A stretch of DNA of 64,000 nucleotides. Source: Planctomycetaceae bacterium. GTDB lineage: Bacteria; Planctomycetota; Planctomycetia; Planctomycetales; Planctomycetaceae. Of this stretch, positions 1-9,249 are shown piece after piece; within the stretch, counting starts at the first letter, position 1, and the number at the start of each line of letters is the position of its first letter. The stretch lies in assembly GCA_016795145.1 (NCBI GenBank), contig JAEUII010000324.1:1-64000 (forward strand), read 5' to 3'. Made by a program: the position numbers and the translations under genes. The notes under the pieces are model-generated. The model was not told where the DNA came from, made no database searches, and saw only the letters and a list, made by a program, of their open reading frames with translations.

Positions 1-573
1 GCCAGCTTCAAGGCTCTGAATCAACTGAAGCAGGCGGCGATGATTCATCGCCGACACAACTTTTCGTTTCTTTGTGACGATGTGAAGTATCAGCAAAGCG
101 AGTTCAATGTCGTCCGGGAGCTTCGCGACATTTGGCAGGACCGCATCCGGAATCTCCGTCGCTGGCGTTCTAATTTCATGCAGCGCTGTCGTGGAAATGA
201 CTCGTCGCGACAGTGTTTGATTCCATTCCAGCCAAAGGTCGACGCTCAGTTTCTCTGACGTATCAGTCGTCCACAGAATCAACTGAATCTTGCATCGATG
301 CCGAGATTCAATTTGAACGTGACAGCGACCTTTCAGAACATCCTCATAGGCCAGTCGCAGAAGTTCACTGGCCTGGTCTGGCGTCACGAGGAGATCAACA
401 TCCTGATTCAACGCTCGCAGGACCTCTCGGCTCGGCAATGCGCGAAGTAAGATCGCTGGACCAGAGCGGTTCTTTCCAATCCACTCGTTGAGCAATGACA
501 GCAAATCCGGAGCGGGGTGCTGTTCAGACTTTGTCGGGCACTGAGATTGTGTCTTGGTAGCGTGCATCGACAT
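1..573 (-). CDS. Nucleotidyltransferase-fold-like protein, 3' part off the left edge
   Basis: Reading the reverse strand from 573 to 1 gives one uninterrupted frame of 191 codons with no stop, so the gene continues past the left edge. Two in-frame ATGs (573 and 567) follow a TAG, so the N-terminus is probably complete. The protein contains an alternation of helices and strands with the segment DVDLLVTP about 55 residues in and a later strand LSVDLWLEW. The spacing of a D-x-D pair followed by a third strand aspartate is what the nucleotidyltransferase superfamily (minimal NTases) uses for metal binding. No complete GS motif was seen, so the family call is an inference. It is transcribed divergently from the YdcF gene to its right. 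Confidence 0.55.
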   Translation of the reverse strand, partial: MSMHATKTQSQCPTKSEQHPAPDLLSLLNEWIGKNRSGPAILLRALPSREVLRALNQDVDLLVTPDQASELLRLAYEDVLKGRCHVQIESRHRCKIQLILWTTDTSEKLSVDLWLEWNQTLSRRVISTTALHEIRTPATEIPDAVLPNVAKLPDDIELALLILHIVTKKRKVVSAMNHRRLLQLIQSLEAG

Positions 574-773
574 AGACGAGTGTTGTTCGAAGCGGCTAGC
601 ATGCTTCCGCAGCTACGGAATGGAACGGACAACAGAGACTGTGTTTTCCTCAGATCCTGACAGTTCACGCAGTGACTTCGTGACATCGTCGGGTCGTCTC
701 TGTCTGATCCACGCAGGGGTGAAGCGTATTCGAGGAAGGCAGTTTGCCTCAATGTGAGTCTGCGACGGAGAAG

Positions 774-1703
774 ATGCGGTTTTCTCGCGGTTTTGAACGA
801 AATTTGACGTCGGATTGGGACTGGGACATGTTGCAGCGGATTCCTCGAGCTTTCCTTGTCATCCCTTCGATCGCTGCCTTGATCATCGCAACACTCTGGG
901 CGACTCAGGGACGTGATGCAGCAGAGAAAGTAGGAACCGCATTGATAATGCCTGCGGGCCTGCTGTGGCTGCTGCTGATGTGCCTGGCCGCAACATACTG
1001 GCCGCTTCGACTTCGCCGCAGTAACGCGGCATCGGAATCTTCTTCGCCGCGATCGTGGATGCTGCTGCTGTGCTTCATTCTGTACTCGATCGCCGGAAGC
1101 GGCCTGATCTCCGATGCACTCGCAAGAAAACTGGAAGCTCCTTATCTGTCCATGAATCCTCTGACGATGCAGATTCCTGAAGTCGTTATTGTGCTGGGTG
1201 GAGGAGCTGGCGCTGGAGCGAACGATCGCATCCAGGGGAACATGTCCGGCGACAGGCTTATCCTGGCGGCACAGCTGTATCATCAGAACCAGTCGATCAA
1301 ATTCATCTGCACCGGCAAACGTATCCAGTCAATGGACACGACAGGAGTCGATCCTGGTCAGGCTTCACGCGACCTGCTGATGCGGCTCGGTGTTCCCGCA
1401 GATTCGATCGAACTGCTGGGTGGAAAGAACACATCAGAAGAAATGAAGTCGCTGGCCGCGCGTTTCGGCTCTGACCAAAAGGTCGGCCTTCTGACATCGG
1501 CCTGGCATCTGCCAAGAGCAACGCGACTCGCAGAGCGAAACGGGCTCAACGTTGTTCCCCTTCCCGCAGACTTCCGAACGCCAGCGGGCAAGGAAGGAAA
1601 GACGCCTGGTCAGTGGGTTGAAGCTCTGATCCCGAATGGTGGAGCGATGGGTGGAATCTGGTCGTTTGCCAAAGAATATGTCGGGATGACGATCGGACGT
1701 TGA
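774..1703 (+). CDS. YdcF/SanA/ElyC-like DUF218 membrane protein
   Basis: This protein has two or three N-terminal hydrophobic segments (one after MLQRIPRAF, one in the LLWLLLMCL stretch, one around MLLLCFILYSIAG) followed by a DUF218 domain. The domain begins at PEVVIVLGGG, includes the segment SGDRLILAAQLY and the strand-helix KVGLLTSAWHLPRATRLAE, and ends near the C-terminus. The DUF218 family (YdcF, SanA, ElyC) acts at or near the envelope, in vancomycin resistance and peptidoglycan or envelope precursor metabolism, but the enzymatic reaction is unsettled. The start is uncertain: an ATG at 774 lies just after a GGAG, a TTG at 744 follows AGGAAGG, and an ATG at 828 would start directly before the first membrane helix. 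It converges on the DapA-like gene with a 3-base gap. Confidence 0.85.
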   Translation: MRFSRGFERNLTSDWDWDMLQRIPRAFLVIPSIAALIIATLWATQGRDAAEKVGTALIMPAGLLWLLLMCLAATYWPLRLRRSNAASESSSPRSWMLLLCFILYSIAGSGLISDALARKLEAPYLSMNPLTMQIPEVVIVLGGGAGAGANDRIQGNMSGDRLILAAQLYHQNQSIKFICTGKRIQSMDTTGVDPGQASRDLLMRLGVPADSIELLGGKNTSEEMKSLAARFGSDQKVGLLTSAWHLPRATRLAERNGLNVVPLPADFRTPAGKEGKTPGQWVEALIPNGGAMGGIWSFAKEYVGMTIGR

Positions 1704-1706
1704 ACA

Positions 1707-2615
1707 CTACTTCAATGCCAGAAGCATTCTGTCGAACAGTCGATCGACTTCCCGTCGTGTTTCTTCGTCGAGGTCCCACGAGTTTGGTTGTCGGCGACGT
1801 TCTGAAGGAAAAATCCCGCGTCGCGCGAGCAAGTGCTTTTCGATCGCGAGGAACCCATCCAGTCCCGCCTGCAACTGGAGCGCGACCAGTCCACAGACAG
1901 GATACCAGATGGAATAGGCTCGATCGTCATCACCGGCCTTAAGTGCTTTCCACAGCGCGACGATTCCATCCAGAAGGTCCATCCCCGGCATGGTTCCGGT
2001 GATTCCTCGGCGGAAGCTGTCAATCAGCAGAATCCCGCCGGAACCTTCAAAGATCCGGGCTCTGCCTTCCGTTGCGTCGCGGAGTGCCGACAGGTTCGGA
2101 CCGATGGGTGATCCTTCCGGCTTGAACAGAATCTTGTGTTCATCGTAGGCCTTCAGCAGCGTCGAGCAGACGGAGATTGGGATGGACTGCCCAACATATC
2201 CCGAAGCGTCCTGGACGATCACCGGGATCGAAATGGAATCGGCAATGGATGAAAAGTACGCGACCATTCGATCCGGCGACAGCTTTGTCGTGAGCGGCGG
2301 CACGGCCATCACGGCATCACACCCGGCACGTTCTGCTGCGCGTGAATACTCGATCGCTTGAAGCGTGCTTTCGGCGCCGACCGCTGCAAAGACGCATCCT
2401 CGCTCCAGAGCAAATTCTGTCATCAGTTCTGCGAGACGGAGACGCTCCGAATAGGTCAGCCGAAGAATCTCGGCCACCATCCCGGAGCCAATGCCATCAG
2501 CCCCTGTTGCAAATGCCCAGTCGATTTCCCGGCGAAGTGTTGCTTCGCAAATGAGATCGTTGTGACTGAAGGGTGTCTGAATAATGGGCAGGACGCCCTG
2601 AAGTGGAATTGGCAC
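1707..2615 (-). CDS. Dihydrodipicolinate synthase / N-acetylneuraminate lyase family protein
   Basis: This is a class I aldolase-like (beta/alpha)8 barrel of 302 residues, the usual length for the DapA/NanA superfamily. The substrate-loop region reads GSGMVAEILRLTYSER (about residues 43-58), matching the family GTTGE...LT..E pattern with GSG in place of GTT. The Schiff-base lysine is most likely Lys165 in the strand ILFKPEG, and a tyrosine stands at residue 140. I chose the GTG at 2615 because GGAAGG lies 8 bases upstream and the protein then starts VPIPLQGVLPIIQTPF as in the family. An ATG at 2747 would overlap the upstream gene by about 90 bases. It starts 38 bases after the large membrane-protein gene ends, so the two are probably cotranscribed. 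The changed GTTGE box makes lysine biosynthesis unlikely; a sugar-acid aldolase or dehydratase role is more plausible. Confidence 0.85.
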   Translation of the reverse strand: MPIPLQGVLPIIQTPFSHNDLICEATLRREIDWAFATGADGIGSGMVAEILRLTYSERLRLAELMTEFALERGCVFAAVGAESTLQAIEYSRAAERAGCDAVMAVPPLTTKLSPDRMVAYFSSIADSISIPVIVQDASGYVGQSIPISVCSTLLKAYDEHKILFKPEGSPIGPNLSALRDATEGRARIFEGSGGILLIDSFRRGITGTMPGMDLLDGIVALWKALKAGDDDRAYSIWYPVCGLVALQLQAGLDGFLAIEKHLLARRGIFPSERRRQPNSWDLDEETRREVDRLFDRMLLALK

Positions 2616-2653
2616 CGAACAGGCCTTCCGGTTGAAGTCGTGAATTTCGCAGG

Positions 2654-5600
2654 CTAACGGATAGGATGCAGAACGTTTTGCGCAGGCAACTGGCGACAGG
2701 CAAGCGGCTGCGGATGCTCCGGCGTTTGCGACCACAGTTGCACCCAATCAGCCCATGCAGTCCCTGTTTCGAAGAACAAAACGGACTCGCGATCGACTGG
2801 CTGAATTCCTGCCGCAGCTGCTTCCGCGGCCGGCAGCGGCCGCAGGTTTCCTTTGCGATAAAGGTCAACGGTCAGTTCATGACTGAACATGCCATGGGGC
2901 CAGATCGCGAAGCCTTCCCAGTTGATGTCATACTGATGGCCATGCAGAAACTTCGCTTCCATCTGCTCACGCACCATGTCAATGCCGCATTTGCGATAGA
3001 AGCCTTCAAGAGCATTCTGAAACGAACGCAGTTGGTCGGCTGAAGCAAATCTCAGGCAGCCGGTTTCTGCAACACTGGCAACGACCCAGCCACTCTGTTC
3101 CTGAAACAGCAGGCGAATCGGCTGCTCACCCAGCGTTGGGCTTACCAGGTCCAGCACAAAACTGTTTGATGCCGTATGGATGCGGCCACATTCGATGCCG
3201 GTTGAGCCCCATGCTGGGCAGAGCTGGAGCAGCCGAATGAGTTCACGCTCTACAAAGTTCCGGATCGCCATCTCAACATGTTCCAGCTGCCCTCTGCCAG
3301 CGCGGCGAGCACTGAAACGCTTAAACGATGGTTCCTGGTGCTCCAGTCGTCGCAAGCGTCGGAACAGTTTTGGAAGCGTGCCGGAATGAAACCCCGGGCG
3401 AAGTAGCCGCGCCACGGTTTCCCCATGACTACCGACAGCTACCGGTGTCAACTGTGACTTGCGGTTGGCCATGTACAGTCGCCAGTTTTCTTTCAGCTCC
3501 CAAACCGCAAAACCAAAAATGCCCGGGATGAAGAAGATGTTGAACCAGGTGAAAGACCGAGCCAGCGCGGTGCCAAGGTACGCGCTGAGGTAACCCACCA
3601 TTGTGCCTTCAAGGTAGATGAGTCCAGGCAGAATCATCTTGTGGGCAACTGTCACAACCGGGAAGTGTTTCACCGGGTGAAAGGTGGGCTCAATCAGCAG
3701 ATTGACATAGATACGAATCAGGAACGAGACGAACGACCAGACAACACCCAGCACGGCCTTCACAACGATTGAGGCCCAGCTTTCATCACTGTGAAATCGC
3801 AGCCACTCGTCGACAGCGTAAAGAAATCGTTCGAGGAAATTCAGCAGCATTCGGAAGAAGTCGATCACCCAGTCGATGACCGCCATGACCACGCGGGCTC
3901 GAAGTTTGTACCACGCATTTCCGACCCATTCCGCGGTCAGTTCCTGCGCGTCTCGTCCAAGTCGTGAGTTCAGTGCGGCACTGCTCAGTACCGTGATGGT
4001 TGCCATCCACCACCATCCCAGAGCATTGCCGGAAATCAACCACGGAAGAAATCGAGTGGTCGCGAGACCGATCAGAGCGGGCGTCGCAAAGACTCGTCGA
4101 AACTTTACAAACCGACGATGGCGCCAGACCTTTTGAACCACTGGCAGATTCAAAACGGCCGACGGCAAATCAATGACGACTTTGCGAATGAACTTCAGCG
4201 ATTCGGACAGGAACCGAAAGAACAGCTTTCGAAATGACACAACATGGATCAGCGCCATCAACAGGAAGCCAATTCCGATGACCCACGAAACCGTTTCAAC
4301 CTGATTGCTGACAATCTGGTCGATCGCATCACGTGCGTCGTCAGGAGGCACAAGCGTCTTTTCCGAAAGATTCTTGTCCTGGGCTTTGGCCTCGTCCAGT
4401 GGCTTCGGTGACTCAGTCAACGTATCGGTCTTTTCATCCGCCGCCAGAATCAGCTTTGGTTCAATTGGAGCTGACACGGAGTCAGGTGCCGCAGCTTCGA
4501 GTGCACCGTCGCCGGACTCGTTTGCGATTTGGGCATTGGCGGGGGCTGGCGGGCCTGCGACCTCATCCTGAATCAGTTCGACCAGAATGGGTTCGGAGAC
4601 ATTGATCGACCGAAGATCCAGTGAAGTCCCGTCCTGCAAAGCTGAAGCGACGGCTTCCTCCGCTTCCAGCGACGCCTCCGGTGTTTTCACCTGAAGTCCG
4701 GTGCCTGATGCTGACGGTGCCTGTGTCTCCGATTCCGTGGTTTTGTTTGTCGTTCCGGACTTCTCAGCCGTTGCTGGTGCAGGCTTGCGGTGAAACATGT
4801 GCAGCACATGCCGAACGCCTTCCACAACAACGACCGCACCTCCGAAGGGAATGATCAGGAACAATGTCGTGAACCGTCCTGCCGGTGTCCCAAAGAACAG
4901 GGAACTCGTGATCTGCAGCCAGCGAAGATAAAACTCGCCGCGACGATAGACACCATCCAGTGCGACATCGAGCTGATCGTCGGCCCGCAACAAATGGTCG
5001 CCGCGCCAGAGGTCTCGCACGTCGCTCAGGTCGGGCAGTTTCAGATCATTCTTGCTGATCGCATCACGAAGGTATCCCATCGTGAGATAACCACGGTCCA
5101 CGATACAGTCGAGCGCGTCATCGACAAGTTTGTCCGAGGCAACCTGCTCCGGCACATTGTTTGGCTGGAGTCCGACATCGGCGAGTGTCTTCTGGACGAC
5201 TGGCCGCATCCGGTCTCGCAGCTGCATTTCCGAAAGATGAGCGGCGTTGTGCAGAAGCTGGCTGAGCCGTTCTCGTTCATCGCCACTGAGTCGTACGTAA
5301 ACAAGTCGATTGGCTGCACTCGCAAGGTGCTTTGCCATCCGAACTTCGCGCAGGCTGGTCAATGGTCGTCGCAGCGGCCGCTTGCCACGACTGACGATCC
5401 ACTTAACAAGGTCAACCTGATACGTGACTCGTTCATGGTCGAGGCAGACTTTTTGCAGGTCAAACAGCAGCTTCTTTTCGGAATTCCAAAAGCCCTGAAT
5501 CGCGTTGTTCGCAAGCTCCCACAACGATCCCTGCCACTCACTGGATTCGGTATCCGTGATATTCAATGCTCGCTGCAACCGATCCACGAGATAGCGAATG

Positions 5601-6505
5601 TCGGCCCGTGCCTTTTCCTGAGCCGCAAGTCGCTTCTCATCCGACGTCGCTCGCTGTGCCGCCCGCGTCGCACAGACGATCGCACCAACGGTATTGCCGC
5701 GCTCGTTCGCCTTGTCGCGCCATCGCAGCTGGCGAAGGTAGGCTCGGTCCGACGGAGTGATGCCCACGCCCAGTGACCAGTCGCGACGAGTGTTGACGAG
5801 CCGTGTTTCGTCACGGACAACATGCGGAGTCAGATCAGGACTTGTCGCTCCATACAGCCGAGTCTTTAGGAAAAGTTCCTCAGCGTTGACATCCTGCCCA
5901 AGAATGGACTCAACATTCGCTCGATCGGCAAGTGACGGAAACCATACCGGCAACAAGTCTGGTTCGAACCGCTTCAACTCAAGATACAGCGCTACGAATT
6001 CTCTCCACGCCTCGGTTCGTGACATTGGATCGATAAGGCGGAGTTCACTTCGAAGCACGAAATGTGCTTCATCAAATTCCACCTGACCAATCTTTGCGAT
6101 CCGTTCCTGAATGTCGGCTCTTCTCAGTTCGTGCTGAAGTTTCTGAGTCAACTGGCGATCGATCTGAGCATGGAACAGCCGTCGCCATACCTGCTGGAGC
6201 AATTCCTGAATGGGCCAGTGCTCGAGTTCACCCTCATCTGGCTGAGTAATCAAAATGCAGACGTCAGGAAGTGACTGCAGGGTTGCAAGACCCAGTTCAT
6301 CAGCATGGACAAGGTGCCGAAGATCACTTGCGTTAACGATCTGGCTTTCTGTGTGGGGGATCGACGCGGAGAGCTTCGCAAAGCCGTAGCGTTCCCGAAT
6401 CACTCGCCGAATCACTCGCGGCGCGACGAGATACGCAGCCGGTTCTGCCTGCGACAGAGCACGGCGCAGCTCTTCAATCCGATTCGATCCGTCCTCTTTG
6501 GTCAC
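2654..6505 (-). CDS. Large multi-pass membrane protein of unknown function (1283 aa)
   Basis: I do not recognise a named family. The N-terminal half (about 1-540) is soluble, mostly helical and charged, with a long Arg/Glu-rich helical stretch near 270-330. A first membrane segment lies near 555-580 (FTTLFLIIPFGGAVVVVEGV). It is followed by an acidic Ala/Pro/Thr-rich linker of about 150 residues and then further membrane segments (VSWVIGIGFLLMALIHVV; two near 770-820; VLGVVWSFVSFLIRIYV; MILPGLIYLEGTMVGYLSAYLG; FNIFFIPGIFGFAVW). The C-terminal 280 residues are again soluble. The start is GTG at 6505, with AGGA 9 bases upstream. The gene is divergent from the LEPR-XLL surface protein and lies just upstream of the DapA-like enzyme. 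Confidence 0.8.
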   Translation of the reverse strand: MTKEDGSNRIEELRRALSQAEPAAYLVAPRVIRRVIRERYGFAKLSASIPHTESQIVNASDLRHLVHADELGLATLQSLPDVCILITQPDEGELEHWPIQELLQQVWRRLFHAQIDRQLTQKLQHELRRADIQERIAKIGQVEFDEAHFVLRSELRLIDPMSRTEAWREFVALYLELKRFEPDLLPVWFPSLADRANVESILGQDVNAEELFLKTRLYGATSPDLTPHVVRDETRLVNTRRDWSLGVGITPSDRAYLRQLRWRDKANERGNTVGAIVCATRAAQRATSDEKRLAAQEKARADIRYLVDRLQRALNITDTESSEWQGSLWELANNAIQGFWNSEKKLLFDLQKVCLDHERVTYQVDLVKWIVSRGKRPLRRPLTSLREVRMAKHLASAANRLVYVRLSGDERERLSQLLHNAAHLSEMQLRDRMRPVVQKTLADVGLQPNNVPEQVASDKLVDDALDCIVDRGYLTMGYLRDAISKNDLKLPDLSDVRDLWRGDHLLRADDQLDVALDGVYRRGEFYLRWLQITSSLFFGTPAGRFTTLFLIIPFGGAVVVVEGVRHVLHMFHRKPAPATAEKSGTTNKTTESETQAPSASGTGLQVKTPEASLEAEEAVASALQDGTSLDLRSINVSEPILVELIQDEVAGPPAPANAQIANESGDGALEAAAPDSVSAPIEPKLILAADEKTDTLTESPKPLDEAKAQDKNLSEKTLVPPDDARDAIDQIVSNQVETVSWVIGIGFLLMALIHVVSFRKLFFRFLSESLKFIRKVVIDLPSAVLNLPVVQKVWRHRRFVKFRRVFATPALIGLATTRFLPWLISGNALGWWWMATITVLSSAALNSRLGRDAQELTAEWVGNAWYKLRARVVMAVIDWVIDFFRMLLNFLERFLYAVDEWLRFHSDESWASIVVKAVLGVVWSFVSFLIRIYVNLLIEPTFHPVKHFPVVTVAHKMILPGLIYLEGTMVGYLSAYLGTALARSFTWFNIFFIPGIFGFAVWELKENWRLYMANRKSQLTPVAVGSHGETVARLLRPGFHSGTLPKLFRRLRRLEHQEPSFKRFSARRAGRGQLEHVEMAIRNFVERELIRLLQLCPAWGSTGIECGRIHTASNSFVLDLVSPTLGEQPIRLLFQEQSGWVVASVAETGCLRFASADQLRSFQNALEGFYRKCGIDMVREQMEAKFLHGHQYDINWEGFAIWPHGMFSHELTVDLYRKGNLRPLPAAEAAAAGIQPVDRESVLFFETGTAWADWVQLWSQTPEHPQPLACRQLPAQNVLHPIR

Positions 6506-6777
6506 AACTGTCTATCCTGGGAACAAGTTCCGTGTTGCAGGTTCTGGACCGTCGTTTTCTGGCGGGGTCTTACGGTCGGCGGGAGTTTAACGAAGACGGA
6601 CCGGTCGAAATAGTGTCAGACACCTCGTGGAATCGAGGGCGTCCTGGCGAGCAGAGATCTTTGCCAACGAGGGCCGTCCAGATTTCTTCAAAAAACCTGG
6701 AGCGCTGCGACAGGTGTTACGCATTGATCTGCGTGGCGTTGAATCAATCTTCGGCAGAATTGAGCAAAGGAGACAAC

Positions 6778-9132
6778 ATGGTTCGCTCATGGTTAAGTGG
6801 CCTTCGACAAAAGACAAATCTGTGGATCTCTTCCGGACTTCGGCGACGCAAACGTCGGGCGAATGCTGTTGGTTCACTTGAAAATCTGGAGCAGCGACAA
6901 CTGCTGACGGCACGAGTGTGGGACGGTGGCGGCGGCGTGGCGAACAATACGTGGAGTAATCCACTGAACTGGTCCGGAGATGTCGCGCCTGTTGCGGGCG
7001 ACGATCTGGTATTCCCCGGTTCTGCCTCCGTGCATGTCACGGTGAATGACACGAACACTCTCTTCAAGTCGATTTCGCTCGAGAGTTCTTCGGCCGGGGC
7101 TGGCTATCAGGTATCCGGTACCCCAATCCGACTCATAGGCGGCGTGTCGGCAACGACGACGACATCGACGTTCCACGAAATCAAGAACGCGATCAGTCTC
7201 GAGGGGGCTGCGGCTCATTCCATCCTTGCGGGGCCTGGAGTAACCCTGCAACTGGACAGTACTGTTTCTGGTGCGACTGCGATCAGTAAGTCCGGTACTG
7301 GCCGGATGATCCTGGCCGGTGCTAACACATTTACCGGAGCATTTCAGGCCCTCGCCGGTGTAACTCAGCTTGCTCACAGCAATGCTCTGGGAACCACAGC
7401 CGGAGCGACTTCCGTCAGTCCCGGTGCCGCAATTGAACGTGTGGAGTTCGTCGGCATCGGTGAAGAGTTCCCGAGACTTCTGAACGTCGCTGAGAACGTG
7501 TCCCTGTCCGGACATGGCATTGGAGGCACAGGTGCACTGCGTAACGTCAGTGGTAACAACAAATGGACTGGAACCGTGACGCTTGGCGGCGGGCTTGAAA
7601 ACTCCATCGGTGTCGATGCACCGAATGCTGAATTCCAGACGGACCAGCTTCTTATCTCTGGCGTGGTGAAGGATGGAAGCGTCGCGGGATTTCATAAAGT
7701 TGGTGGAGGACGTCTCTTTCTTTCCGGCACAAATACGTACCGCAGTTCGACTCTGATTGATCAGGGCGTCATTCAGATTCAGAACTCGTCCGCTCTCGGG
7801 AGTGCCGTGGGTATCACTCGCGTACAGGTCGGTGCTGCGCTTGAGCTGGATGATGTGAATCTGGGAGGCGGCGAGACGCTATCGCTGACGGTTGCTGAAC
7901 CTCTGCAGTTGCTGGGGACTGGTACTGATGCGGCAGGGGCTCTCAGAAATATCGAGGGTAACAACATTTGGTCGGGCGCGGTCACTCTGCTTTCGCCCAC
8001 ATCGGTTGGTGTTGATCGAACGGATGATGTGCTCACCGTGACGTCGGTAATCTCCGGTGCCGCAGCGAGTTCACTGACGAAAGTTGGAACGGGAAAACTG
8101 CGAACGACGGGGGTCAACACATTTTCGGGACCGACAACCATTCAAACGGGGACTCTGGAAGTTAACGGCAACAGTGTTTCAAGTGCGATCACGGTTGTGA
8201 ACGGGACACTTGCCGGAACAGGAACAACGGGACCGGTTGCCGTCCAGAAGAACGGCACGATCAGCCCGGGCGGAAATGCCGTCGGGACTCTGAACGTCAA
8301 AGGACTGTCGTCACTCGGTACAATCGTCGTGACAGCTGGAACGAGCATCCATGATGTCATCAATGTCACAGGGCGAGTTGACATCGGTAATTCGGCGATT
8401 GTGGTCAATGGCTCAACTGGTCTGAACAAGCTGAATGTGATTGCTAATGATTCCACGGACGTGATCGTTGGGACAACGAATGCAACAAAGGTCACATCCT
8501 CAGCAGGACAGGTCTTTGGGGTGTCGTACACTGGCGGAACAGGAAACGACCTGACTCTCGTCCGGCAGAATGTTGCCCCAATGCTCACAAACAGAGCGAT
8601 CTCTTCAATACTGACTGAAGGTGATCAGGCACTTCTGACAGCCACCATCGTGGATCCGGACATCCTTGATAAGTTCTTCATGTCCGTGGACTGGGGTGAC
8701 GGAAGCCTGACTCGTCACACATTCAATCCAGGTACTCCCAGAGACATCGCTTTGTCCCATCGTTACCAGGACGACGGTGTGTATACCGTCCGAATGGTCT
8801 GGACAGACAATTCCGGTACTGGCAACTCGGGGACGATGACAACGACTGTGCAGAACGCTGCTCCCGTGTTTGAGGCTGGCAGTAACGCAAGTGCTCGGGT
8901 GAACTCCATCTTTGAACGACGCATTCAGTTCGTCGATGCGCCAAAGGACATCGCATTTGTGTCGATCGACTTTGGAGACGGGTCACTTCCTCAGCTGCTC
9001 GCGCCAGGAACGGCTCGGAGCTTCCGCCTGTCACATCGCTTCGGAGTGAAAGGAACCTTCAAGGTGACCGTCACCATCACGGACAACGGCGGTGCGGCAA
9101 CATCTGACGCCTTCTTTGTGACGGTGAGTTAG
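6778..9132 (+). CDS. LEPR-XLL surface protein with autotransporter-type strand repeats and two PKD-like domains
   Basis: The start ATG at 6778 follows AAAGGAG and gives a 784-residue protein. Residues 34-45 read LENLEQRQLLTA after a basic stretch; this is the LEPR-XLL-type motif that marks the N-termini of large planctomycete surface or secreted proteins. The middle consists of autotransporter-associated strand repeats: SGTGRMILAGANTFTG, GGGRLFLSGTNTY and GTGKLRTTGVNTFSG each begin a unit of the form GTG-L-L-G-N-T-F/Y-G. Two PKD-like modules near the C-terminus carry VDWGDGS and IDFGDGS. The repeats suggest a right-handed beta helix displayed outside the cell, perhaps adhesive. No catalytic residues are evident. 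A strong terminator follows at 9162. Confidence 0.85.
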   Translation: MVRSWLSGLRQKTNLWISSGLRRRKRRANAVGSLENLEQRQLLTARVWDGGGGVANNTWSNPLNWSGDVAPVAGDDLVFPGSASVHVTVNDTNTLFKSISLESSSAGAGYQVSGTPIRLIGGVSATTTTSTFHEIKNAISLEGAAAHSILAGPGVTLQLDSTVSGATAISKSGTGRMILAGANTFTGAFQALAGVTQLAHSNALGTTAGATSVSPGAAIERVEFVGIGEEFPRLLNVAENVSLSGHGIGGTGALRNVSGNNKWTGTVTLGGGLENSIGVDAPNAEFQTDQLLISGVVKDGSVAGFHKVGGGRLFLSGTNTYRSSTLIDQGVIQIQNSSALGSAVGITRVQVGAALELDDVNLGGGETLSLTVAEPLQLLGTGTDAAGALRNIEGNNIWSGAVTLLSPTSVGVDRTDDVLTVTSVISGAAASSLTKVGTGKLRTTGVNTFSGPTTIQTGTLEVNGNSVSSAITVVNGTLAGTGTTGPVAVQKNGTISPGGNAVGTLNVKGLSSLGTIVVTAGTSIHDVINVTGRVDIGNSAIVVNGSTGLNKLNVIANDSTDVIVGTTNATKVTSSAGQVFGVSYTGGTGNDLTLVRQNVAPMLTNRAISSILTEGDQALLTATIVDPDILDKFFMSVDWGDGSLTRHTFNPGTPRDIALSHRYQDDGVYTVRMVWTDNSGTGNSGTMTTTVQNAAPVFEAGSNASARVNSIFERRIQFVDAPKDIAFVSIDFGDGSLPQLLAPGTARSFRLSHRFGVKGTFKVTVTITDNGGAATSDAFFVTVS

Positions 9133-9161
9133 TTGCGTCGAAAGTCAGTCCGGTAAATGCA

Positions 9162-9197
9162 AAAGACCGAGCTGTGTCTCACAGTTCGGTCTTTGTT
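9162..9197 (+). terminator. Rho-independent terminator
   Basis: AAAGACCGA (9162-9170) and TCGGTCTTT (9186-9194) are perfect complements, with a smaller inner stem GCTGTG/CACAGT. T-rich sequence follows on the plus strand and A-rich sequence precedes it, so it may work in both directions. It separates the end of the LEPR-XLL gene from the convergent WD40-cytochrome gene. Confidence 0.85.
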
Positions 9198-9249
9198 CTT
9201 ATTCAGATTCTGAAATGAAACCCTGAGCAGTTCGATGGAACTGCATCGA

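Noticed and set aside
408-1283. 291-codon open frame on the minus strand
   Set aside because: It lies over the YdcF gene and, further left, over the true minus-strand gene in another frame. Its sequence is Arg/Ser/Cys/His-rich with no fold pattern.
1833-2657. Plus-strand open frames over the DapA-like gene
   Set aside because: Complementary-strand shadows; composition does not fit a protein.
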